From assembly GCA_002753615.1 (NCBI GenBank), contig PEAO01000004.1, positions 1 to 62,206 on the forward strand: a stretch of 62,206 bases of DNA, read 5' to 3'. A program made the translations under genes and the position numbers. Positions 50,801 through 54,966 of this stretch are shown here, one piece after another. Below the pieces are notes generated by a model. It was given only the letters and a program-made list of their open reading frames with translations. It made no database searches and was not told the origin of the DNA. The stretch's first letter is position 1; each line of letters starts with the position of its first letter. This DNA comes from Magnetococcales bacterium DCbin2. GTDB lineage: Bacteria; Pseudomonadota; Magnetococcia; Magnetococcales; UBA8363.

Positions 50801-51481
50801 GAAATAAAGTCCATCTCCCAAATAGAGTCCCGAAAAACTGCTGAAGTTTCCCGAAACGCTGCCATAATTGAGAATATCGAAACGTTGCCCTTTGACGGGA
50901 TGAAAACTGTTGAGCAGATTGATATCCAGCGTCCCCCCCAGGGTGGTGGCTCCGCTGACATTGATCTGGTCAAAACCATTGTCGATCACCGGATTTCCCG
51001 GCCCCGGTGTCACACCGCCGATTTCGATGAGGGTCGTGCTTCCCCCAGCCAAGGAGAGGCTGACAACATTTTGAATACCAGGAGAGTTGCCAGGACTCAA
51101 CAATCCCTGGAGAAATACCCCCCCGCCCATGGGACCGCTTCCCGTCAAAGAATCCTCGGCATCAAAAAACAAAAACCCCTCAGGGAAGAGGGGTGCATCG
51201 ACGGTCAGGTGGAGTTCATTGCCAGGAATACCGCTGATTTCCAAGCCATTGGTTCCCGGATCGGGTAGGATATCGCTCGCAAGGGAGACATTCGGTCCTG
51301 AGACCACACTGTTTTCCAGGGTGATAAGGGTATCTCCCGACAAAGGATCTTCGTTTTCCCCACCCGCCTGGGTGGCAAAAACAAGTACCGGGTCGGCAGA
51401 CAAGAGGATGCGCTCCTCCAGTTTTTCGACCTGGAATGGCCCGTGCGACGAACGATTCATTTTATGTTTTTTAGCAACCAT
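35816..51481 (-). CDS. Giant LEPR-XLL surface protein, N-terminal part (5,221 residues)
   Basis: Starts at ATG 51481 with AGGG close upstream. Residues 1-31 are basic and then carry VEKLEERILLSADP, an LEPR-XLL-type motif known at the N-termini of very large secreted proteins. There is no ordinary hydrophobic signal peptide. Residues ~110-245 resemble the beta-strand module of autotransporter passengers (GGTLDINLLNSFHPVKGQ..DILNYGSVSG). Then come about seven long, diverged beta repeats with recurring (R)INTLGQ..., LLIGG.N and LTGDFS.ER motifs. These are broken by an Asp/Phe/Leu-rich segment (~2507-2910), and later by two copies of a small beta module (near 38900-39040 and 39370-39530) and an EF-hand-like loop DANHDGRVTVDD (~4800). 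The last residues (LFTYEMPLLTF) run into an in-frame TAA. It is divergent from the export operon, and is probably the N-terminal portion of a protein of ~12,871 residues that this operon exports. Confidence 0.88.
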   Translation of the reverse strand: MVAKKHKMNRSSHGPFQVEKLEERILLSADPVLVFATQAGGENEDPLSGDTLITLENSVVSGPNVSLASDILPDPGTNGLEISGIPGNELHLTVDAPLFPEGFLFFDAEDSLTGSGPMGGGVFLQGLLSPGNSPGIQNVVSLSLAGGSTTLIEIGGVTPGPGNPVIDNGFDQINVSGATTLGGTLDINLLNSFHPVKGQRFDILNYGSVSGNFSSFSGLYLGDGLYFKPIFQPTKLTLEVAELPIPGLDITIADSAQLDAFMTLLAKPDVLDQTATASGSLTIQNQEITGDFSFTRVSASAFEVSLANVSLQLAAGDALLNITDGSGGFYWTTDGMAGSIDGTVALDGVPGLSMADTDLGFSFNTMAVEVSRTLTHAGDMALSIGANTGLALRGNAGFTINDLATLTGNFSIEAAMESGVGKLRIGGSNIAASLGDVAGGGLGISMTGGEMALLIADAGVGAVPKYAVSATGNAALHGITDGSLSGPLNIRLNTLGQTVDEVISNGVSALNLTFNTIDATPAFVAKGVTLDLGPTVGSLSGDLFIQATVGANSSELAIGVENMSAHFPFGGLATATLAKGRAALLLMRDDQGNVTHAFRASGQASLGGVDGLAISGEQLVLVSNATPQAIDRNIRTPSGSINLVADAGFSSLSGMINLDVGGLLTATGEMNLQASQETVQLAGSPDPLDAIDTDRLILAANDVTATLNAPGMPDWGMTLAGLDFGLAFVTEKDVADPRRWLTMAALPRAMTIAGLTLTPASARIGINRALDRVSGAVNDAVVDWSSQTQTIATDAAHEVVLDFAAETWNIPVSGTLDLLGETISGDFELTFNPADGVYEVHGENLVMSLDAGVAAVQISGGTGDFRITPDGVAGSFSASATLSGLDDVTLAMPQLTVSFNNTVYEILNIAANTGLNLSALGANLNLGDFIRVSGDFSLVRQVVDGVEKLLIGGANIDSFLGLADDSLGLSVSQANLALLVAGTEQGAGYALQANGIPSLNGFADNAMQSAQPLAIRINTLGQAVQEQISNGVDQLQLAFASASAEQTFLLENATFDLGDGLGSVTGDLRFSASYDNNHELRMGLDASNLTGSLALAGGIGVRLADGAARLAFTQTAHGLEVSGSVSGSASLTGLNGLTLDSGVIDLALDPDGVLTRGDITGALTLMGQSLSGTVHFERAGEGIFEMSARDIATTLRAGDALLSLTHGEGGLYLSESGMAGSIRGDLTFTGVPGLTLTDADMAVTFNTFAHQIEQTIANLGFYELDIPANTPLRLAGQLSFSLDGLADFSGEVVVEASLVPGEERLLIGGHHLTATVGDTANSGVAISLTDGQLALLIADDGDGVGLALDASGTAALHGVADGAISGPIQARMNTLGRAITTDITNGLQTVALNFADGQMVQSFDALGVRLDLGDTIGYIEGDLRIQGGVVGDRTEVNVGAVHVNGAIGVGPVAARLQDGFIGLNLVHDNANGFRYALSAGGQATLQGVDLLTLDGDAITIAINNTGAAIQQTIQTTGDAIALDLAVGEKNLQGLVSMNLGGILAITGDISIGSLADTVKLADGSTVVTDRLNVIGNDLAITLHPPGVSGVDITLANVDLALAFLQEHGVPDARRWMTMNALPGSLSILGHTLTPTSAAVELNRALAKVSGALNATVVDWSGAQAETMAIDGATDVVMDFAGDTWRLPLKGELDLFGEKFSGDFIFQYSPASQTYTATVSNLTLSLAAGPTAIVVTNGNGSLTMGPNGVVVSVSGGAALTGLDGVTFTLPTIALAMNTTAADLLGVPAGTSLRLAATDATLKLGDFIDIGGDFAISRQVIDGVEQVRIGGSDIVARAGDLTGGFGVSMADVSLAMLLMEQADGTGYAIQASGIPSLDGIAGGMLSAAEPMAIRINHLGRTIADEISNGVDSIPLNFDSAEAVFGFFLEDASLDLGDFGSITGNLGFSAAADIAGNATLTLKADGLRGSLPMGGGIGVDLTYGTADLALRKVGTDMEVTGSLGGSGQLTGISGLELSLSNLDLAVGGTGLELSGEAVLDLAGMVSMRGNLNLSQSVDQVSLVGGAMVDVERFTFTGTDLGLGISSGGDAAGLSITGADLAMTFMREAGLADMDTARRWISINAAPSQINLGGFVLEADQGGLLLNQALASVSGLAKMADIDWSGASVENIVVDEATTLAMDFAGQTWGFTGIHGELNLLGERLAGTFGITYDVANAIYTIDATDVSFTMQAGSAGVAVTNGSGSLTITGDGIAGTIGGTVALSGLTGVTFAADSVSLSMNTTGGLLEGIAAGTPFLLKATNATLGIDGFTQLSGDFAIERRLADGVAQLLIGGQNMAATLGDPAGLGVAIDDGQLAMVIQEVAGSTEFALDALGTLHFNGITANLVGDNLNGAVRINHLGRTVSEAVNTGGGYRQLSFVDAVDVESFAAENVHINLLDGYLDIAGDFVFQHRVDAQGNVLLEIAVADAHGQLKVPGDVGIELANGTLGLLIKNPADPQYAFVAHGDVTITGLEGFGLDLQGLGVDFAFNGFGIDLDYTFDVPSLDIGPIDLTLGALTDFSLKGMLDINLGGLFDFNGFIDLSRLRIPMPDFMIPGLDLFDPGFDLDFMLQYNFSGLDVDFDLGIPGIPDWKLGFEGLDFAFSFSHDFSFDPNFDFRFARQWFTLAGMMDFIHMGPWSFAPDFGLDMEWFTFNWSLPPLDLPDLPALGLPSMDWTLDWGMPDFGSFDLGMDLDWGLDLSLDFGDMGLHLPTFHMPDIDIAFDMFGLPVLGDFSFDLIDLPDLPNLPDMGLAIDIGNLDISLDFDGFSLDLFDGFGDFLFTPLGLAFNLDFSADIHIPGLDFDIPSVNLQFNPFDFDLDLALPDVGLDGLDLHLPANLDFAINLPDLSINIADFASLTGDFSLERRVVDGVQKLLLGANDVVARVGDLQGGVGLEVQSDNLALLVQNGADGTPGFALTASGVPGLIGMDGWGLSDDVGIKLNTLGLPVDEVVRTGGTPVNLQFASSADVKAFEVKNATLSLPGGAGSLTGDFVFSSSSTGNGVDANGDGLDDIIDTELVIAAANLTGNLDVGGGLGADLAGGSAAILLLGTRNTVTATDTSRGWALATSGDVNLSGMGGVGVTGTDLNVLINTTGQALDREIVVGDRLVTLQGSAAQELMITGEAELTVDGLLTASGWIGVEKTATQVTTATGEVVAAGQVVISAAQVDAWLGLDGAPGAVGAMGLALNHADFVLAVVDADADNRAWQAVKVRAGSASLVGLPADVHLTATNLSFGVNRAINTADVVDWSEVPLSIPVGNAPLTVDFNGDLGELFAGSGNFGVDMAQFAGLKGQLDIVKKSGVTATLSDGATQAMTAITLSGSGVQAFVGIHGPVGSADAAGFLLDGVAFNAALLKPSDLANTGFYYGLAASATSGAILGLDGFALPNANLTIAVNSSANAAGKVINFATTNINGLTLATPSMSAGGTLTLGLDGVADLSGTFTISTAGTLANPELRLYGTNISAAIGPGSLTGGTIGLVIAADNLGSPAYALSGSGTVNVTGAGDLHFVGEVGVQVNTLGRAINTAVNGVDVIFATGERINALDVGNLDVSLTGFLADTLDSAASTVIDLANDFKPGNLSDSNPMGMNIPGIDKNLAEILSVGDILALGDYVHHYLAPYFYVEQNLSNYVPDPEDDLPVGQFTWQPIYSDGLFPSVVDITWTNGPTLTGLVDFLRTQWIPTLPGLNGDNLKVVLSETGINVLLQGSVTQNSTIDFSLGDEAAEFGLSLDGDIQLDLSMVADLDLGFSFNWATGVSNFEVNKLGFKINGLIDDLATTATFGPVALGIGSVADPGRIEVDLRGSASLVNGQFQVNPAQDSVTADLPIFAALAGVDLADAAGTARVLLEGSPLSGGALHMDTVNFDRLMDFSNLSVVEVILMFPDMITFLQDVRDNQLAADIPFTQDALDAILDLGKGFKSEIYDKINFYRDPVNLLPQRADLVVHADSKTVTSALGGFTAALVGQQITIDGVGRYTIRSVTNATTLVLNKAIDASANGLTFTIHNPLEQIETMQELVSAINESGILPLGMQVTYDPVTNIFAVPMDFVYNTSVSTSLDFDLGLGDTLEISSDATGTLMGEIGGTMSLFVDIDGETLKGTDGRSTSGSRSFSSTLSTFKNSMVGYRLEIGDETYRVTSVNNAHTVTLDRAASQSYSGTVFSLEQGLVMGFEDISVTAAMDFDITDPAITARVGFVGLTAGGVGSGSAIHAGATATLALDRGMGLENDQRFAMDDILGGALGDAFDFSIDADAYAIIKGLSMAEGGVAGGFPISDTVEISLRALNLLDMGDTTVVTVNPNQAVDMDALIAAGTVAANDLVVILPDLGAAFDFSNLSFLDIVGAAREGISFLQDALQDQAFYEFSLPVVNVSLADTLSVTDELLARIEEAASNPESAIQNVETVFEEALGIQDNNALDWFEQKFALVLDGDALKIHMDYSKVFSDMYNFGLDLEVLMDAAGIAPGALDGLGFLTDMVRGGAGISLDAYAELVVDSGIRFAGLADPEFFLYDYDTVTHRGTHAEIGVRVEGSNLELGFDIGLMKLGVDGGSLILDADGIIATEDYATVTLALNQKAGTPNDDGRFHFATERFSDNMELLSTAKFAVNLPVALDIAGLHLALPEPLKIVSNPAWGDRGLLALMDGLAGEAELGALPAIVIQYPDIAGTFENLMGDYSILGLINSPERIIDGIDFGLGAVQDIFGNAVTQDIPLVGDSLGEVATFIQDMRTGLLAELRAKLSDSGGGINITRDALFKVFGPSGLKLMLDANHDGRVTVDDITGGWYDKSGHLLEAWTPGGAGRMDADAVQLQVKLGGSLYSTGMDLPLDFSIPGFELNVDGGFGMEVGWSFDFGLGLSVTDGFYLVDDLTKDELQAGVSFFLDSAPTNPNVTTPFNATGDLLFFRATLTDTDADPNKSGFQPHGMFGGLSVDFNGNERGRLTLNDIGARDEGAFDISFGLDTHLDMDVTLEVPDVGGLPTLKGNLVMDWDWDLLHGADKPTINLERLRLDVGSMVDDFLLPIADRISSTLEPMRPVIDALTAEIPGLDIIVSPANVMNLINLGLQIQGKAPIDWSFVYAAEFMLDLPDEIRSWGDDGEILLGDIYNLGTKNIRVESPWQDQAVEASGALLDKLNAVQTGSSGGQSSSNGGSGKTARGGFKFMEYITDIGNWMNIMTGGDATLFTYEMPLLTF
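37030..37090 (-). other. EF-hand/dockerin-like calcium loop in the giant protein
   Basis: The segment LMLDANHDGRVTVDDI has the Asp/Asn/Asp spacing (D-A-N-H-D-G) of a calcium-binding EF-hand loop. A single loop is visible. It suggests that calcium stabilises this part of the protein, as for the RTX repeats further on. Confidence 0.6.
42400..50600 (-). repeat. Long diverged beta-repeat array in the N-terminal giant protein
   Basis: Units of about 1.0-1.6 kb recur near 50.4, 48.8, 47.7, 46.2, 44.6 and 42.8 kb. Shared landmarks include a FNT/MNTT strand, LxxGDFSLxR followed by LLIGGxN, a GxxGISMxxGxLALLI strand, and an (R)INTLGQ...ISNGV closing segment. Identity between units is low at DNA level, indicating old duplications, unlike the 61-residue repeats nearer the C-terminus. 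Confidence 0.75.
42750..43960 (-). other. Asp/Phe/Leu/Gly-rich segment of the giant protein
   Basis: About 400 residues are dominated by D, F, L, G and P in alternating patterns (LGMDLDWGLDLSLDFGDMG, FDIPSVNLQFNPFDFDL) with IPGLD, DLPDLP and similar short motifs. The composition differs sharply from the Gly/Thr/Ala-rich repeats on either side. Strictly alternating hydrophobic and acidic residues suggest a long two-faced beta-sheet or solenoid with an acidic, perhaps calcium-binding face. Confidence 0.75.
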
Positions 51482-51519
51482 TTTGCCCTGTCACCCAACA
51501 AGAGAAAATGAAAACCCGA

Positions 51520-51532
51520 CCAATCCGATTGG
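51520..51532. promoter_or_regulatory. Small palindrome in the giant-gene leader
   Basis: CCAAT-CCG-ATTGG is a perfect five-base-arm palindrome about 40 bp upstream of the giant-gene ATG. It could be an operator or a leader-RNA stem; function is unknown. Confidence 0.25.
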
Positions 51533-51560
51533 ACCACATTTTATCTGTTTCTGAAATTGA

Positions 51561-51589
51561 ATGTTAAATGAAAACTCATTTTATCTCAA
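51561..51589 (-). promoter_or_regulatory. Possible sigma-70-like promoter for the giant gene
   Basis: On the minus strand TTGAGA (51589-51584) is followed after 17 bases by TAACAT (51566-51561), within an AT-rich divergent spacer about 75 bp upstream of the giant-gene start. It matches the -35 consensus at five of six bases and the -10 at four of six. No transcription data support it. Confidence 0.3.
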
Positions 51590-51659
51590 TCATATTATTA
51601 ATTGCACGTGGCCATGAGAGATACGAATCACTTTTCTCCAATCTGCTACAAAAAGAACG

Positions 51660-51690
51660 GCCTAGTAAAGTGATCATGATTCTGCTAGGC
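51660..51690. promoter_or_regulatory. Dyad symmetry upstream of the export operon
   Basis: GCCTAG (51660-51665) and CTAGGC (51685-51690) flank a 19-base centre that contains TGATCA. It lies about 55 bp before the operon's first likely ATG, a plausible position for a regulator-binding site shared by the divergent genes. Confidence 0.3.
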
Positions 51691-51743
51691 TTTGGCCCCC
51701 TGTAGATCGAAATGGTCACCCGTAATGGTCTTTGCAGGTTGCA

Positions 51744-53945
51744 ATGAAACGGTGTCAGACACTGCCAAGAGTTATGATGATAACCTGTAAAAAACATGCT
51801 GAACTGACAGAATCCCTGGTCGTGCAGGATCATGGGGATCGGGTGGGACGTGCCACCGCTCAGAAGATATGCGCCATCCCTCTGATCGCCTTTCTTTTAT
51901 TTCTGTCCTGCGCGGCTTATTCACAACCGATACTCAAAAATAATCAAGGAAGTTCGTCCTTTAAGAGTAGCACCGTCATCTTCAAGCTTTCTCTGCAAGA
52001 TAACCTAGTAGGGCAAATATCCGATGACCTCCCTGGAGCGGTCGCCGAGACCAACTTGGCCGCCGTCCAAGATACCTATCCCGGTTTTATACAGATCAGC
52101 CGATCCTCTTTGGAAACCGGCGATCAACCCAACTCCGTTCCGATGACGGTTCCGCCACCCCCGACTCCAGACGGTGGCGTCATCCACACCACAAGTAAAC
52201 CTAAAGAGATTGACGCACCGAGCAAAACAATGCCGCTTCCCGATGGGATTTCCCCGCGTCGCAGACCTGTGACCAACCCATTACCCGACGGTGTGCTGCC
52301 TCAACGCCCACCGATCGTCACCGGGGAGTTATCAACACCCTCTCATTGGAATCAATCCGCGACCCCCAGTGAAACCATTCTGTTTCCAGATCGGATTCCC
52401 CCACGCCATAAACCGGGTATGACCTTGGATCCTCCAAGTCCGCCAGTACCAACGGCGGTCATCACGCCCCCGTCCAGCACCACGCCCCAGCGCATCGTAC
52501 CATCTACGCAACCGTGGAGTTTGTCGGAATTCGTTCAGAAGGTTTATAAAAACAACAAGACCATCGTTAGACAACGGTTGGACGAGTTCATCGCCGATGA
52601 ATCCATTCAATCCGCTCAAGCCATCTACGACCCCACGGTGTCGATGGAAATGGGTCGTGATGGTTCCAATAAACGCAACACCGCCGAAGAATTCTATTCC
52701 CGCTCATCGTTGCCCGAATATTTTAGCCTCAACAACAAGGTAAAAACAGAAACCGCCCAATTGCTTCCCACGGGTGCCCGTATGGGGGCCGCCTATGACC
52801 TCAGCGATATCACCAATAATCTCCAAACTGGCGATCAGATAGGCAAAGAATTTGAGAGCAAACTTGGATTCAACCTGACCCAACCCCTCCTCAAAGATGC
52901 CGGTCCCAGGGTTGTCAACAGCAACATTGAAGTCGCCAACCTCGAACGGGCAATCGCCCGGCAAACCCTGCGGCAAACCGCACTGGGGGTCATCTTCAAC
53001 GCACTGCAAACCTATCGGGATCTCCAACAGGCTTCCCAACGGATCCAATTGCGGCAGGCATCCTTGGCCCTTGCTGAAAAAATACTCCAAGACATCGAAC
53101 AACGCATGGCCCAAGGGCAGGCCGATGAAGCCGAACTCTTAGAGGCCCGGTCCGCCCGGCACATGCGTGCAGCCCAGGTCTCCGAGGCCGGGATCAATCT
53201 TTCCAACGCCATACGTGCCGCTCAGGTGGTCTTGTCGGATACCAACTCACTGGAAATCTACCAGGGGATCGAATCCATCGAACCCCTCCCCCCATTCAAA
53301 CCGATCATCAAACCTTTGACCGAAAGTCTGGAACTGGCCAAGCAAAATCGACCCGAACAGTTAACCGCCCAATTTCAATATCAACGCGAAGCCTTGCGTA
53401 TGACCTACGCCAAAAACCAAATGCTGCCGCAGTTGGATCTTTCCGCGCAATATGCCCTCAATGGGTTGGGTAGCAGCATCAACACCAGCCTCGATGATAC
53501 CTGGAAAGATGATCACATCGACTGGTCGATTGGAATTAAATATGTGAAAGCACTTGGAAACATCAAAGGAAAGAGCGATTATATGGCTGCGGTCCACAAG
53601 GTGGAACAAGCGCAGTTGGATTTACAAAACGCCCAGATTACCATCCACGCCGATGTGGAAGAGGCACTGAAACTGTTGGCACTCTCGGAGGAGAAAATCC
53701 ACGCCCACAAAGAGACCATGGAGAACCTGTCTAAACTGGTGGACCTTGAACGACAACGCCTTGAGTCGGGTAACAGTTCGGCGCGTATGGTTCTGGAGCG
53801 GGATTCTGCCCTGCTACAAGCCAGGGAAGTTTTCTTGGAGTATTTGGCCGATTACCATAAGGCATACCACCGCCTTGAGCTGGCCGAAGGGAGGCTTTTG
53901 TTGCATTACGGACTTGAACTCCAACAGGAAGTGAATGAACTTTAA
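51744..53945 (+). CDS. TolC-like outer-membrane channel protein with a proline-rich N-terminal extension
   Basis: First gene of the export operon. A hydrophobic signal segment (ICAIPLIAFLLFLSCAAYSQ) is followed by about 100 residues of Ser/Asp-rich sequence. A proline-rich stretch (~132-256) then carries three imperfect copies of a PDG-I/V-x-P-R/Q-R-x-P motif. From ~258 to the end it resembles TolC/OEP proteins: two long helical hairpin regions (ELLEARSARHMRAAQVSEAG and the matching LERQRLESGNSSARMVLERD near the C-terminus). The predicted role is the outer-membrane exit duct, opened by the HlyD-like partners. The frame is open from TTG 51732. ATG 51744 is used here, but GTG 51844 would place the signal peptide closer to the N-terminus. 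The extension is unusual for TolC and may bridge to the adaptors or peptidoglycan. Its end overlaps the next gene by 11 bp. Confidence 0.87.
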   Translation: MKRCQTLPRVMMITCKKHAELTESLVVQDHGDRVGRATAQKICAIPLIAFLLFLSCAAYSQPILKNNQGSSSFKSSTVIFKLSLQDNLVGQISDDLPGAVAETNLAAVQDTYPGFIQISRSSLETGDQPNSVPMTVPPPPTPDGGVIHTTSKPKEIDAPSKTMPLPDGISPRRRPVTNPLPDGVLPQRPPIVTGELSTPSHWNQSATPSETILFPDRIPPRHKPGMTLDPPSPPVPTAVITPPSSTTPQRIVPSTQPWSLSEFVQKVYKNNKTIVRQRLDEFIADESIQSAQAIYDPTVSMEMGRDGSNKRNTAEEFYSRSSLPEYFSLNNKVKTETAQLLPTGARMGAAYDLSDITNNLQTGDQIGKEFESKLGFNLTQPLLKDAGPRVVNSNIEVANLERAIARQTLRQTALGVIFNALQTYRDLQQASQRIQLRQASLALAEKILQDIEQRMAQGQADEAELLEARSARHMRAAQVSEAGINLSNAIRAAQVVLSDTNSLEIYQGIESIEPLPPFKPIIKPLTESLELAKQNRPEQLTAQFQYQREALRMTYAKNQMLPQLDLSAQYALNGLGSSINTSLDDTWKDDHIDWSIGIKYVKALGNIKGKSDYMAAVHKVEQAQLDLQNAQITIHADVEEALKLLALSEEKIHAHKETMENLSKLVDLERQRLESGNSSARMVLERDSALLQAREVFLEYLADYHKAYHRLELAEGRLLLHYGLELQQEVNEL

Positions 53946-54966
53946 ACATTTGCCCACCCGCAACGTAGCGTCTCAAAGTTTATTCCTGGCAGGACTCCTG
54001 GCCTTGGCAGTACCCTCTGCCCCCCAAGCCCAGACACTGCCGGATAGCCCCCCCCTGCACCGTTCTTCCCCATCCCCAGATGGGAATTCGACCGGGCAAA
54101 CCGTTCCACCTCCCCTCGTCAAGGAGGCGGTTTCCAAGGAGGCGGCATCTATAGACGTCCCGGAAGAGTTTCTCCTCCCTTCCCCAACAGACGCCGCCCC
54201 GATCATCATCAAGGGTTTGACAGAACCCCATAAAGATGTATCCCTCAGTTTAACCGTTCCTGGAAAAGTTGAGGAAATTTTTTTCCGTGAAGGGGCCTGG
54301 GTCAAGAAAAATGATATTATCCTGACCTTGGATAGCCGTTGGGAGGCACTGGAGGTTTCCAGAAAAAAACTGTTCTGGCAATCCAAGGTTAAACTGGAAG
54401 CGGCCCAGGAAAGGGAACGTCTCCAGGGACACCGCTATCAGGCCCAGTTGCAACTGTTTCAATCGTCGCGGGGATTGAGTGAAGAAGATCTGGAAAAACA
54501 GAAGCTCCAATGGATTAACGCACGGGCGGAATATGGTCTGGAAAAGATGACGGAGGAAGAGGAAGAACTCGGTTATCGCCAGGCGATGGAAACCCTTGAA
54601 AAGCGTCGTTTACGTGCCCCTTTCGATGGCATTGTCTCCGAATTGGCCGTGGAAGAAGGGGAAGGGGTGGAACCCAACAAGAAAATTGCGCACTTGGTAG
54701 ATCCCGTCACCTGTTTTTTTGTCTGTGATGTGGAAGAATCCCAAGGGGCACTCCTCAAAGAGGGACAGGGGGTGACCCTGGCATTTCCCGGGTCGGGAGG
54801 CCCCATCCGTAAACCCGGAGAAATCGTGTTTCTCTCCCCCGTGGTCGATGCCGCCAGCGGCCTGCGCCATGTCAGGATACGCTTCTCCAACGCAACCCCG
54901 CCCGCCATCCATCCCGGTATCGCCGGAGACTTGGAACTGTATGCCGTCGGATCATCACGCCCATGA
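53935..54966 (+). CDS. Secreted HlyD/RND-type periplasmic adaptor
   Basis: A 343-residue protein with a signal peptide (LFLAGLLALAVPSAPQAQ) and a Ser/Pro-rich linker (~35-85). A barrel-sandwich (lipoyl-like) half motif follows (VPGKVEEIFFREGAWVKKND), then a helical hairpin of charged residues (~120-215). The second half of the sandwich is LRAPFDGIVSELAVEEGEGV, and a beta-barrel ends the protein. This is the layout of membrane-fusion proteins that link an inner-membrane exporter to TolC. ATG 53935 lies within the end of the TolC-like gene, with AGGAAG upstream, so translation is coupled. It has no transmembrane anchor after the signal peptide. It also shows no lipobox, so it is probably a soluble or complex-bound periplasmic protein. 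Confidence 0.88.
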   Translation: MNFKHLPTRNVASQSLFLAGLLALAVPSAPQAQTLPDSPPLHRSSPSPDGNSTGQTVPPPLVKEAVSKEAASIDVPEEFLLPSPTDAAPIIIKGLTEPHKDVSLSLTVPGKVEEIFFREGAWVKKNDIILTLDSRWEALEVSRKKLFWQSKVKLEAAQERERLQGHRYQAQLQLFQSSRGLSEEDLEKQKLQWINARAEYGLEKMTEEEEELGYRQAMETLEKRRLRAPFDGIVSELAVEEGEGVEPNKKIAHLVDPVTCFFVCDVEESQGALLKEGQGVTLAFPGSGGPIRKPGEIVFLSPVVDAASGLRHVRIRFSNATPPAIHPGIAGDLELYAVGSSRP

